From Meconema thalassinum (Eukaryota > Arthropoda > Insecta > Orthoptera > Tettigoniidae): a stretch of 64,000 nucleotides of DNA. The notes below the pieces were generated by a model. That model was not told where the DNA came from and did no database searches. It saw only the letters and a program-made list of their open reading frames with translations. Numbering within the stretch: the stretch's first letter is position 1; each line of letters begins with the position of its first letter. Below, piece after piece: positions 11,949-23,420 of this stretch. The stretch is from positions 786,346,979 to 786,410,978 of the forward strand of contig OX336389.2 of NCBI GenBank assembly GCA_946902985.2. Reading direction: 5' to 3'. The position numbers were made by a program, and so were the translations under genes.

Positions 11949-12039
11949 TCATAGTTGTCATTATCCCCACGTAGTGAGGTGTCTGATTACCTTCATAATT
12001 ATGGTACCCTTACTGGTGAGTCTTCTCCGACCGACAGTG

Positions 12040-12400
12040 GTAACTTCGCTCGCTATGGCTCAGGACAAGCCCATGGGTTCAAGGTATCTCCAGCTCTGTA
12101 GACGAGTAGGTTCAAATCCCACCGTCCACCATTCTTGAAACAATTGTCCAGCGTTTCCTATCTTCGCTTGTAGGCAAATGCTGGGACGGTGCTTTATAAT
12201 AGGCCACGGCCGGTTCCTTCCAATTTCTTGCCTAATTTAATTAATCTTCATTATTTTCCTCTCACATCAACTCCTCACATGAGGTTGGCGTTAGGAAGGA
12301 CATCTAGCCGTAGAAAGCATCCATCAGATATGAATTTACCGCCTCTCATCCCGGAACACGTAGAATGGACAGGCGTACTAGTGTTGGCACTTGTTACTGA
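12040..12400 (+). repeat. SINE, CTCATGAGGTTGGCG family
   Basis: It has a degenerate head near 12045, a second B-box-like AGGTTCAAATCCCACC, the CCACGGCCGG module, and then CTCACATGAGGTTGGCGTTA with the following '...AAGGACATCTAGCCG'. The same modules recur at 40425-40790. The overlapping 102-codon frame (12189-12497) is not a gene. Confidence 0.65.
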
Positions 12401-12627
12401 AACAAGGCTGAGGTGGGAATTGTTTGCTTATTTCTCAGTCAAGCCGGCTGCGTGGCGAAAGGCCCATATCGGTAGATTTACAGTACTAGGATGTTAATGA
12501 TCCTCTTATGGCCAAAATTCCGGCGTCTCTAAAGCCGCAGAAATTAAAGGAGACATTTCACCTATAACTTTCGAATGTAACCTACTTCCGGGCAGAGTGT
12601 AACGCAGTTCCAGCCCTCAGATCACAT

Positions 12628-13877
12628 CCCCCAGGGGCTCACATCAAGTGGGACGTGGGTTGGCGACCACGGGACCCCAGCTGAGTCCGGCATTGCTTCC
12701 ATTGCACCGGGCTCCTCTCCGTCTTCTTTCCTGTCGACCTCCCTTGGTCAACTCTTGTTCTTTTCCGACCCCGACGGTATTAGGGTATCCGAGGCCAAGG
12801 GAGTCTTTCACTTTTCCGCCATAATTGACCCTTTCTTGATCCCTCCTTCTTCGAGAAGGCAGGCCTCTTGTTTTCTTTTCATTATCTTTCCTTTTCTCTT
12901 TAAGATTCCCGCACAGTTTTTTGTTAATTGGCTCCCCCGTCTATCTAAATTCCATTTAGCGATTTATTTGCATCTACATTCCATTTTATAGGTGTTTTTC
13001 AGTCAACGTTGCATTTTGTAAGTCTTTTTGATCTACAGTAAATTGCTTTTTGGGAGTGTTTTCAACCTCAATTGCATTTTGTAAGGATTGACAATCTAAA
13101 TTGCTTTTTAGTAAGTCTTTCAAAATAGGGGATGGGACTTTTGTGAGTATTTTGAATTTCAATTGCAATTTGTATTTTCAACCTAAACCACTTTCTGCAA
13201 ATATTTTCAATCTAAATTGCATTTTGTATGGTGGGCATTTTGCAAGTATTTTGATTCTCAATTGCATTTTGAGGGTATTTTGAATCTAAATTACATTTTG
13301 TAAGTATTTTCAATCTAAATTGCATTTTGTAAGTATTGTCCATCCAATTGAGTAGTTTGAATCTACCATACATTTTGTAAGCATTTTCAATTTCAATTGC
13401 ATTTTGTAAGTATTTTGAATTTCAATTGCACTTTGTGATATTTTGGAACCTGAAATGTGCGTTGTTCAATCTAAATTGCATTTTGTAAGTATTTTGAACC
13501 TCAATTGCATTTTGTACGTATTTTCACCCACATTTGCATTTTGTAAGTAATTTTAATGTCACATGCATTTTGTAAGTAAAGTATTTCGACTCTACATTGC
13601 ATTTTGTACGTATTTTGAACCTAACCTAAATTTTGTGCGTATTTTTTAATCTATTCCTTTTGTGATTCTTTTCGTTCTAAATTCCCTTTTGTAAGTATTA
13701 CCGCTCTCCATTTTGTGAGTAGTTAAAATCTGAGTTCCTTTTTGTAAGTATTTTCCTTCTCACTTAATTTTCGTTCTAGTTTCCACTTCATTGTCATTTT
13801 CGCTTTCACCCAGATCATTAGGGGCCGATAACCTATATGTTAGGCCCCTTAAAACAACAATTATCATCATCATCACC
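12628..13877 (+). mobile_element. Non-LTR retrotransposon 3' end with embedded minisatellite, copy 1
   Basis: There are three parts. A unique module (12628-12945) contains GACCTCCCTTGGTCAACTC. A minisatellite of ~29-bp units follows (12945-13790; typical unit CATTTTGTAAGTATTTT plus CAATCTAAATTG). The terminal module ATTAGGGGCCGATAACC...GTTAGGCCCCTTAAAACAAC ends in a TTATCATCATCATCACC tail. The ATC tail and the polarity fit target-primed non-LTR insertion. No reverse transcriptase is present, so this is a 5'-truncated or non-autonomous copy. The same three parts occur inverted at 60016-61286. Confidence 0.7.
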
Positions 13878-13879
13878 TC

Positions 13880-15160
13880 AGATCACACTAAAGGGGAGGT
13901 GTTAAATTTCTCAAGTTCGTCACCCATCTTCTCAAAAACTGCAGTCCCCGTTTATACCAGATTTTGAATGCTATTACGGTGATACCTTGCACATACACTG
14001 AGTTTATTCATGCATAATTTATGACAACTGAAATTTGTGTATATGGTTTTCAGTAGTACATAATTGGTACTCCATTTTTCACCGGCAACATTTTTGTAAC
14101 ACTCATAAAACTGTGAGAAGGGAGATAAGAGTTACTCAGTAGATTTAGCATTAGTGAGAATGTACTGCAAAAAATTCACTGGTCAATTATTGTTGTTGTT
14201 GATGCCTTAATTGTGGCGAAGTTAGAGCTCTTGGTCCTCTCTTACACTTAACTACAAACAATGCAACTTATTACAAATGAATACTCACATATCATTCTTA
14301 ACTTATCATACTAAGTCTTAAACACTTAAATACTACAAAAAGTGGCAACTATGCGATATTAAGTAAGGTATGAATATTACAAACGATAATAACAATTTGC
14401 TCTCAGGCCATTTCGGGTGGTATGCTTGAAGTCCGTCAGCTGTTTTCTGATGAAATTACCCAATGATTTCTAAAACGTTATCACACCTACACATTCGCAG
14501 GTATCACAACGAAAAAAAACACAGATATTTCTGAAATGCCAAGCATATGGGAGAACAATAGTTCAAGGTCGTATCATACCTACGAGGTAAAACAAAAATT
14601 ATTTCAAAAAATTAAAATATTTTTTGTGCAGAAAAATGTGATTTTAGAACACATTATAATTAAATTTGTCCTACTTTGGGTCACATAGGCAATGATATTA
14701 TAAAGACAACATAGTTGTTCACACATGTTCTTCATCAGATTTATAAAAAAAAAACTTCTTGAATGGTATGCAAGGAAGTTGGGGGCCATTTTCTGATGAA
14801 AGTACACTATATTGGTAAGAAAATGCAAATTGTTTTTTGCATTGACAAGAATCACAATGACACTAACTGTGGACGTTCTATAGATATAAGACGTTGTGAG
14901 AAAAAAATATTTCAATAATTTCTATAATCTACAGGGTGTACCAAAAAGTATAGAAATGTGTGGTTTGTCTTCTCTTTCAGAAATACAGTATGTTTTTGTA
15001 ATGCTATTATTAGGCCTACTCAGATCTGTCCTACTTTGCTCTAAACTTATAGCGCCATTCCAAAGACAGCTTGATTATTCACATACTTGACTGATTTAAA
15101 TAACTGTTTCTGCAATAGTTTCAGATTTATGTGAAAAATATGTTACATTTCACTTATAAA
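13880..15160. other. AT-rich stretch, no gene recognised
   Basis: A 103-codon minus-strand frame (14604-14915) is AT-driven and unlike any family I know. A single element-like end (TACAGGGTGTACC) occurs at 14932 without a partner. If 15167-15349 is an exon, this would be its intron. Confidence 0.4.
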
Positions 15161-15166
15161 AAATAT

Positions 15167-15349
15167 TCACTCACCAAACTCAGCATCTGTGTTTAGACAA
15201 GCAGTCTGGATGTAAACCTTTCTCACATCATTATCATCGTCATAACTACTAGATTCGGGAAGAAAACCATCATCATCATTGTCATAAGTGTCTAAATATT
15301 CGATAATATCACCGTCATTTAACCGAGAAGATGACGCAGCCATAATCAC
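15167..15349 (-). CDS. Possible first coding exon, acidic N-terminus
   Basis: The minus-strand frame starts with ATG at 15349 and encodes about 58 residues rich in D, E and S (MIMAASSSRLNDGDIIEYLD, then a D-rich segment). At TTTG/GTGAGTGA (near 15174) it meets a good 5' splice-donor match, after which the frame stops. Acidic, serine-rich N-termini are common in piggyBac-type transposases, but no catalytic part follows within the window. The frame is short and could be chance; the splice donor is what raises it above background. Two palindromes lie about 360 bp upstream (15703-15766). Confidence 0.25.
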   Translation of the reverse strand: MIMAASSSRLNDGDIIEYLDTYDNDDDGFLPESSSYDDDNDVRKVYIQTACLNTDAEFGE

Positions 15350-15702
15350 ACGCTAGGCTATTGTGCCCACAATACGCTAGGTCACAGCTAATTTGAACCA
15401 AACCTAACAGAAAATGCTTCAAATTATACTTCTACACATATACTAATGACCAACTGACTATATTCTAACAATTAACCAATAAAGACAGCACCAAAATGAC
15501 CTCTATTATCACGACTCAATCTCAAGCTAACCTCGTGTTCGGGAACATAAACAAACCATATTTCCGCGCCAAAGAAACAAGAAACACTGCGCAAACTCTA
15601 AGAATAAATGAAGATCGGAATCCGGCTACCTTCGTTTAGCACGCTTGGGCGACCTAACGAGGAAATGTAGAACATGTTCAAGTTTTCAGCGGGTGCCGAC
15701 GA

Positions 15703-15766
15703 GGTAACGATATCTCGTTACCCTGACAGTTTTCGCACCAGGCATGGGTAACGATATATCGTTACC
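15703..15766. promoter_or_regulatory. Pair of 20-bp palindromes
   Basis: GGTAACGATATCTCGTTACC (15703-15722, palindromic except for one central pair) and GGTAACGATATATCGTTACC (15747-15766, perfect) are 44 bp apart start to start. That places them roughly on the same face of the helix. They could be dimer-binding sites or transposon subterminal repeats. Confidence 0.4.
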
Positions 15767-16019
15767 TTGAGAATAAGAGGGTTTGAAAGTCTTACTATAT
15801 TCATTCACTCACATATTTACACACAATTGCTCTGGTTGGCCTACGAATTGAAGAGGAAATCTTTGCTTGCACGTTTGGAAGTTGTTAGGGATGTACATTA
15901 TTTAACGTCACGAGGTCAATTATTCCCAATTGTAGTTCCCGTCGCAAGAAAGGATTTCTTGAAGGCAGATGAATGATGCAGAGGACTTGCAATTATACAG
16001 GGTGTAGCTAAATATGCGG

Positions 16020-16197
16020 GAAAGCTCCGAGGATTCGATAAAGGACCTGCCAACAAGCAAAACACGTCCAATAAATCTACTGGCACGGCTCTCACGCATT
16101 TGCGCACCCTCAAATACCAGCGGACTGCGCCAGGATACGATCCTGCAATCTTGGGACTAGCAAGAAAGAACGTTACCGCTGAGCCACGCAGCCAGAC
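16020..16197 (-). repeat. tRNA-headed SINE, GCTGCGTGGCTCAGCGG family
   Basis: The minus strand begins GGCTGCGTGGCTCAGCGGTA (A box), has the degenerate B box GGATCGTATCCTGGC, and continues with TATTTGAGGGTGCGCAAATG. An element-like end TACAGGGTGTAGC lies beside it at 15995. Confidence 0.65.
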
Positions 16198-16199
16198 TA

Positions 16200-17265
16200 G
16201 TAGATTTCATGATTAAGGGATGATGTCAAGTGGGTTCAGGATTTTGCAATTTAAAGGATTCCTGAATTTAATTCACTTTACTCCCTTTCCTGTGATTGAA
16301 ACGAAGCTACTAATCTCTCTCGTACCTCAAAGATTCTCTCGGAACATTTTTAGATGAGCCTACATTCCACGTTCCAATGACGTCAAGGATCACGTACATT
16401 TGTCATATCTTCCAATCTTGCCCATATAGATTATCGTAATAAGGAATTTCATATTCTCAGGGACCAAAAAATGTGCAGTTAGACCCTGAGCAGATCTATA
16501 ATATTGCCATCATAATTCTCAATAGGCAAGGTTTAAAGAGGTCAATCATGGTGTAATTTCACCGACTATCATTTACACTAATCTTATACAGTTATAGCAG
16601 CTCTGGGCTGTGTTCTGTTTTATTTTATACACGTAAAGCACGTTGAGTAGTGAATGACAGGAAAGCATATCAAAACAAATCTGTGGCACAGCAGAGATGT
16701 GTAGATTATATACATACAGAACTCACACAGAGATGAAACAGGTTGTTCTTTAACGGAATATTAAATGCGATCAATTCGACACGGAATATAATTCTTAATT
16801 ACAAAACATATTGCTTTACGCTAATAGAAAAGGGCTTCACTCTTCACAAAAGGTTCATTTATCAGTCATAATTTAAAAGCGTTTACAAAGGATATTCCAT
16901 TTCCAACAAGCTGACAAATATCAAAGCTTAACTTCCTATCATTCATTTGGCTTTAGGTAAAAATAATTAAATAAATATGGATTATCAGTCCACAGTAGCA
17001 TTGACGAGACATGTTTGGAGTTTGTATAATACAGAGTTGAGGGAAAATTCAACGTGTAGTCAGGCAAATACAACAATCAGGAGCTTCACGTGGAAACGTA
17101 GCTCGTCTTCTACGTGAGGTCAGAGTCTGTGATAGGTGATAATCACAACAGAGTGACGTGTGACGCTCACGCAACGAGCGTTAGGAAGGGACAGTCATAA
17201 GCAGTAGCATTAAGCGTGCATGATTGAAGTGCATGTCCAAAGTATGTTATTGGACGATTACAAAC
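16200..17265. other. No gene recognised
   Basis: AT-rich sequence without long frames or clear repeats. Confidence 0.45.
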
Positions 17266-17269
17266 CGGA

Positions 17270-17530
17270 AGTGCCTTTTCGGAGCCTCTATGGTATCTAC
17301 ATCTAGCAAGTCCGGAGATTGGAGGTTCGAATCCCGGCACTGACAGCGGCTATCCTGAGTGTGGATTTCCGCTGAGGTTTTCCACACTCCCTCCAGGCAA
17401 ATGACGGGATTCTTTTCACATACTACTACAGTCATCACATAAATACAGGTTATCAGACAATACCAACACACACCCAACTACACGGGGCTGATGACCAAGA
17501 TGTCCCAATTCCCTAAAATTAATTGACAAT
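17270..17530 (+). repeat. tRNA-headed SINE, internally deleted
   Basis: It has the B box AGGTTCGAATCCCGGC, the GAGGTTTTCCACACTCCCTCC module, the 3' module with ACAGGTTATCAGACAATACC, and a final AATTAATTG. It abuts the 3' end of the Helitron remnant. Confidence 0.7.
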
Positions 17531-17614
17531 CACAGGCTGGGTTATATAATCTACCTAGCAACCCACCCCGGCTTCGCCCGGGAACAGTTATGAATGCAAG
17601 GTGATAGGTTACTT

Positions 17615-19105
17615 TTAACCGAGGTCATATAAGATTCCCTTATATACGACATCAGTCGTTTTCCCTCCAGCAGTGAACACGAAAAGATTTCGGTTTGATG
17701 TAACACGCGATAGAGCCACGTAAAGCTGTCCATGAGAAGAACATTCTCCAATGAGATCAACACCAGTCACGCTAAGTGTCTGACCATTTGCTTTGTTTAT
17801 AGTCATGCCAAAGCAGACTCTTACTGGGAATTGTACTAGTTTGAAATGATAAGGCAAATCTGAAGGAATCATAGGGATTCTGGGTACTAAGACCGTTTCT
17901 CCTGTACCACAGCTAGTTAAGATAGTTGCTTCAATGAAACGGTTTTTGAAGGCTTTCTCTACCAATCGCGTCCCATTGCATTACTTTGGTGGGTGAAAAT
18001 TACGTAGCAATATAATAGGCACTCCCACTTTTAAAATAAGCTTGTGTGGTGGCAAGCCAGAAGGAAGTAAAGAATTTAGGGATTCTGTAGGGTAATGAAC
18101 AGCTTCTTCACTATCGACTATTGCGTTTACTGAGTAATATACTTGAGCCTGGGCAGTGGATTTGGAGAACACCAAGTCATTAATTTTCGCAACTTGTTTG
18201 TTTGTCGGCGATAATATTGCTCTTTCTTTAAACCATGAATGAGACTTGTTAGATAGGTCATGGATTTGAGGATAAACGCTACCAATCAATTCTTGAAAGC
18301 TTCTTACTAAAACACAGAAATCGTGACTGAGGGTAATTTTCCCGTCAATGACCGGTACATCTCCATTTCCAACTCTAAGTAACAAATTAGCAAACAGACT
18401 ATTATCTTCTGAAGATAAGAGTACTCTCATATTAGCTTTGGGTGCCAATTTTGTTATATCCAGCCAGAAGTGAGATCTTTTTAATGAAGCGTTCACTTCG
18501 TCGGCTCTCGTTCCTCTGGTAACAACTGGTAAGATTTGACAAAAATCTCCGGCGAACAAAACTGTGCAGCCACCCATAGGTGTGTTCCGATTCCTTACAT
18601 CACGCAAGGTCCTGTCTACAGCTTCAACTGAAGTTTTATGCGACATTATAGCCTCATCCCATACAACTAACGAACAATTTTGGATTAAACTGGCAGTGTT
18701 GATTTGTTTTGAATTATTACATAGGCTACGCTTCCATCATTACTGCTAACTTTCAAATGAATTTTAAATGTTGCATGTGCTGATCTTCCCCCTCCAAAAG
18801 AGTGGCTGCAATTCCAGATGATGCGACAAGAGCAATATTACCACCAGGCCTCACTTTGGCGAGCAACAAATTAATCAAGAACGTTTTGCCTGTGCCTCCA
18901 GGGGCATCGAGAAAAAATATCTGACCTTCCTTCTTAGTGATTCTAGTTATGATTGTGTCTTAAGCATGTTTCTGATCGTGGTTTAGACAGTGTTCTTCTT
19001 GAGCAACGGTATGAAGGAGCCGAGGTCGAAGTCTTCCTTTCTCTTGTGACACTCGATAAATTAATTGTTGATCTGTTTCATTGTTACGTGATAAGCGCTT
19101 TTCTT
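17615..19105 (-). pseudogene. Helitron Pif1-type helicase, broken
   Basis: The order of motifs on the minus strand is Pif1/Helitron helicase. Walker A (DAPGGTGKT) is near 18882-18910. Walker B (VVWDEA) is near 18645-18665. LFAGDFCQILPVV follows soon after. The C-terminal NKANGQTL and LYVALSRVTS motifs lie near 17690-17810. Breaks: an in-frame TAA at 18960-18962, two frameshifts between Walker A and Walker B (near 18790 and 18725), and an in-frame TAA at 17981-17983 (motif NFHPPK-stop-CNGTRL). The N-terminal Rep/HUH nuclease is absent. The helicase would unwind DNA during rolling-circle transposition; this copy cannot act. Confidence 0.9.
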
Positions 19106-19216
19106 TTCGATGTCAATGAACTATGAACTATATCCGTTTTACATCTCGGCATGATGGCTTAAAATCACTGACTGGACTATTAATTATAACGAATTCTTTT
19201 CAGACGTAATTTTAGA

Positions 19217-19554
19217 ATGGCGAGGTGCATGGGACACAAATCCCCCTTCCGTCCAATCTTAAATTGACTGTGTATTTTGCGGAACGAAAAGTTCACAGGC
19301 GAAATGAAGAGTTGCACTTCCAGGGAATGGCGAGGTGCATGAAACAAAAAATCCCCCTTCCGTCAAATCTTAACTTAACTGTGTATTTTGCGGAACGGAA
19401 AGTTCACAGGCGAAATGAAGAGTTGCACTTCCAGGGAATGGCGATGTGCATGGAAGACAAATATCCCTTCAGTCCAATCTTAACTTGAGTGTGTATTTTG
19501 CGGAACGAAAAGTTCACAGGCGAAATGAAGAAATGCCGAGTTGCACTACCAGGG
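19217..19554 (-). repeat. Tandem 110-bp repeat at Helitron 5' side
   Basis: Three units begin (plus strand) at ATGGCG positions 19217, 19327 and 19438, so the period is 110-111 bp; the last ends near 19554. On the minus strand each unit begins TCCCTGGAAGTGCAAC or a variant. I infer these are repeated copies of the Helitron 5' terminus. The 87-codon frame across them is only the repeat read through. Confidence 0.85.
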
Positions 19555-19559
19555 AAACT

Positions 19560-20110
19560 CCAAACACAACCAACCTTCTCTGAAGTCTTAACTCAACACG
19601 ACTCGACGGTTTGCTGCTGGCCCGATAGTTAGGCTGTAACAGGGGTGATAGACTCGCCCTTAGCTAGCTCGTAAACTGACGCCTCAGTATTGACATGGTT
19701 GGAAGAATTGAAAACGTAAAACCACTTATAGTGGGCGTTGTATTGAAGATAGAGATATGCTCTCCGGGACTTTTTTGTAGAACATTTCATGCTGAACAAT
19801 TCTTACACTCACAGTATTTAGATATTTTTACCGGTTTGCCCAGCGTAAGTTTACAAAGCGCTCGGACGCCAGGTTTTTCTTTGACTTTTTACTGAAATCG
19901 TTACTGCTCGGCTTCCTTTGATCATAAAGAAATCATTTTCTACAGAAATCATCCATGATATATCCTTTACAGAATGGTGAAAACCACATCAAAATCCATC
20001 CAGAGGTTCTCGAGATTACCCGTGACATCCAAGAATCGGGGACTTTGTTTTATACTAAGTAGAGATACAGTATGGGAGGAATAGGTGGGAGTGGGGGATA
20101 TATTTGTCTT
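19560..20110. other. No gene recognised
   Basis: Nothing convincing; short frames only. Confidence 0.45.
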
Positions 20111-20114
20111 TTGT

Positions 20115-20290
20115 CGGGCTGAATGGCTCGATTGGTTGGACACTGGGCAGAAAATCCAAATATAGCGGGCTCGATCCAATCTCTGCCCGATGCCATTTAA
20201 GGCAATGGTCTTAAGTTAATTGACACGTTAATTATCTCTTCCAGGGCATACATCTGGCAGAGCAGTATTGGGATAAATATTTGCATTATT
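20115..20290 (+). repeat. Possible tRNA-headed SINE, other family
   Basis: A box-like TGGCTCGATTGGTTGGAC and B-box-like GGCTCGATCCAATC are spaced as in a tRNA-derived head. A non-homologous body and TCTGGCAGAGC follow. This is a single copy in the window. Confidence 0.4.
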
Positions 20291-21380
20291 TTAAGACCTT
20301 AATCTGGATTTAGTTCCTGATTATTCACCCTTGTTAAGTGCGGTTCATTCATTATAGAAAACAATATATAAATCTTATAATACACAATTGTGGGGGGACA
20401 AGCTGCCTGATCTCACAAGGGTAGCTATCGAACGTCTTGATTGTAATCATCATAATACCTTCACAGAACCTCCTGAATGATAGGAGGCACTTATACAGTA
20501 TATTGCCTTTATGGTACTTATAGTTCGTAGCATACATGGTAATTCATTTTGTGGGTGTGAATGTGCACACATTGAGTGAATTACAGAGGGACAGAAGATT
20601 TTAGGGAAAGCAGACCTTGGTTTGAGACTCTGAACGCGATTAATTCTTCCTTATATTATGTATAATGTAGGCCTATCATGTGATTTATTATTATACTCAT
20701 GTATTTGTTAATCTTCATCGCATCGTCGGCGTGGATTCCAATTGTCATCTAACTGTTGTACCTTTCCATTCATTTTCTTATGGCTTGTTGCCAAACTCTG
20801 TTCACACGTGTATTATACGACCCTGACGAAAACTGTCTTGAACGTTTTTCTCCGAAGTATTGCAGGGAAAGATCAGTCGTAAGGAAATAAATTGAAAAGG
20901 AGCAGCAGTTTGGCAAACAAGATTTGGTATCTACAACAAAGCTGAAATAGAATAAAGAATACTAGTACGGTACAACTTCACGAAGTGTTTAGACCTATTT
21001 ACACGCACATTACTGTAGTGCAAGTTACAATAATGGATTAAGAGGCTGATAAAATAATCCACTGCCTTACCCAGTTTACCATATTAGTCATTCATTTCAT
21101 TTCTGACTGATTCCTCTGATCAAGAGTGAGTGAGGAAGAATATGTTTCCACAAAAACTACTCGTCACGCTGGAACTCATTTCAAATCATCCTCGATACCA
21201 TTAAAGCGGGAATAATAAGAGAAGTACAGGAACACATCACGTGATCCACCAATTAGAAGGTTAAACGGAGGTATAGGCCTACGTCTTTCTTCTCTGCGAT
21301 GTCAACAAGTGTTGAAGCTATCCAAATGGCAGGCAGTCCTCTGTCTGAATGATGTCAACAAGTGTTGCAGAAGATATTGT
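20291..21380. other. No gene recognised
   Basis: AT-rich sequence. A short exact repeat of GATGTCAACAAGTGTTG occurs at 21298 and 21351. Confidence 0.45.
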
Positions 21381-21384
21381 TTCA

Positions 21385-21745
21385 TTTAGGATTTTGGACA
21401 TCGTGATAATCAGCCCCGTATACTTAGGTTCGTGTATAATTTTTGTAGGTGCTTGTATTTTTATGATCTCTGTAGCAGTGTAACAGAACTGCAACTGAAT
21501 TGGGAAGGAGCTGCCGTGGCCATAAATCAGAAACCATCCAGGTATTTTCGTGGGGGTATAAGTGGGAAACTGCAGAAAACCAATCTAGGATGGGTGAGGT
21601 GGAATACGAAACCACTACATTAGTTTTGCTCACGTGGAAGAGTGAGCCCTGTTCCTACCCTCAGACTGGAATTAAATATCATGACAGAGATTGCAACTGA
21701 ACCCTGATCTTCGGCGTGACTAGCCACTATTCACGCGATGGAACG
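21385..21745 (-). repeat. Diverged tRNA-headed SINE, family A
   Basis: On the minus strand a decayed head (GGTTCAGTTGCAATCTCTG) is followed by the body with CCCATCCTAGATTGGTTTTC and CACGGCAGCTCCTTCCCA. The 3' module ends near ATCACGATGTCC. Overlapping frames on both strands are not genes. Confidence 0.65.
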
Positions 21746-21749
21746 ACGC

Positions 21750-22870
21750 AAACCAGACCCTGTGTGTCAGAGGTAATTAAGATCCCGAGCTGCTCCTCAC
21801 ACCACTCAGTGCTGTTAACAAATTGAGTTGTCGAGATAATGAAACTTCCGCGTAGGAATTTGTTAAATATGTAAATTGTGAAGCCTTGCGGTAACTCTCA
21901 GTCGTGATATTGATAATAGGATTCCATCCAAGAAGCGACTAGGAATTCCACGCAATTTTGAGAGAATAGAACCACACGGTGGCTAAGGATTGCTATTTTG
22001 AAACATGATCTCCAGGCCGACGTTTGGTTTCGGTTACTACAATATCAATATTTAAGAGAAGGATCATGTGAAGACGCACATATACAAAGTTGAACAAGTG
22101 GTGTTCGTCACGAAAACACACACTTCACAGTGAAGTATCGTTATACCCTTGTTATCATCGTCTGTATATTAATAATTAGGATCAATGTTTTTGACATGGC
22201 AGATTTTCTCCTAGTTTTTGCTCCGATTGCAAATTGAAAATAGCCACGTAAAATAAAATGTTGTATCGGTTAAATAAGAGCATATTTTGTGTTTTTAAAT
22301 GAGCTCGTCATACTTCTTCATTCTGCCGGTTGACGTCTATCAAGGGCAGAGTGTGATACTGTGGAATTGAATGTTTCTGTAGACGTTCTGGGTTGGGCCA
22401 TTGGCAAGGGTCATTCTTCCATTTTATCTTCGATTCCATTAATTGTATCAACTAAATAAAATTGTTCTTCATCGATCACTCAACAGCATAGTCTTATGTT
22501 TTATGTCCCGCTACATGACTGTAATGTGCATTGGCAGATGCAAAGAACCGAGGATCAAACCCTAGCGCTAATAGCAGAGTGTGAATCTTCCCCGGGGTTT
22601 AAAAGGTTGTCCTCCTTGGTTCTGCAATAATAGTAGGCCTACACAAGATGTTGTCTCTACAGTCAAATATCCACATTACCTCCTGGCTGTTGTCCGGATG
22701 GTACCTGTCGCGAGGACCTAGGCATATCCGTGACCCTAATATACAGTTACATACAATGATACCGGCACTGCAGAAACACAGGTTATCAAACAAAGTACTG
22801 TATGATGAGCTGATAAATGAAAAGGGGGAGAAGAACAAGACACAAAGAAACAAAGACTGAAAGAAAGGAT
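21750..22870. other. No gene recognised
   Basis: Near 22730-22800 there is a trace of a SINE 3' module (ACACAGGTTATCAAACAAAG). Otherwise nothing is clear. Confidence 0.4.
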
Positions 22871-22871
22871 T

Positions 22872-23420
22872 TTAGCGTATTTTCGGAAATGTGAAATAGG
22901 CATAGATGGTCAGTGTTTGTGTTTGTGTGCCCGTCTGCTCAGGGTTTGTACAGTATGCCTCCCTATCAATTCCTAAACGCCTGAACCGAGCTGAATAAAG
23001 GGAATTGCTTCAGGAATAGCGCTCCTTTCGTGCATCTTGACCACACTGTTTATATTTCCGCCATCTTAGCACAATCTCAATGACGACGGTTGAATTTTAA
23101 TTGATTCGGCTATTGGTTAAACCGATCCTTAGATATTCACAAAACTCGAGTCTCTGGTATCATTTGTTAAGGAAAGTCGAACATCAAAGTAATAAATAAA
23201 CTTAATAAATGCTCATGAAAACTGGCATTCAGGAAGATCAATACGATGGATATTAATTGTCCAACTTACAAAGTATATAATTCTTAATATTACGTCACTC
23301 CGCCACCTTGAATATATAAGATATGGAAATCGTTAGTTCATCATCTATCAAGATTTTTGTTTTAATTTTAAAAAAGGTATTATATGATTGTAGCATTGCC
23401 TTGACCTCATACATTGAAGA
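22872..23420 (+). repeat. Diverged relative of the TAGCCTAY repeats
   Basis: It starts AGCGTATTTTCGG with complementary GTGAAATAGGCATAG, then a GT-rich run, then CTCCCTATCAATTCCTAAAC. This is the same order as the 5' end of the 5.5-kb element. Later it has degenerate TTCCGCCATCTTAG and CTCCGCCACCTTG motifs. No 3' hairpin could be placed with confidence. Confidence 0.4.

Larger units (their letters stand above)
17555..19554 (-). mobile_element. Helitron remnant with hairpin/CTAG 3' end
   Basis: On the minus strand the 3' terminus reads CCCGGGCGAAGCCGGG (hairpin), then GTGGGTTG, then CTAG ending at 17555. That is the standard Helitron end (short hairpin followed by CTRR). The host base after CTAG is G, whereas T is expected, so the junction may have mutated. 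The element carries the broken helicase described separately. Its other limit is placed at 19554, where TCCCTGGTAGTGCAAC is the last of several tandem TCCCTGG copies; Helitrons start with TC. An autonomous element would be several kilobases longer, so the Rep half has been lost. Confidence 0.75.
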
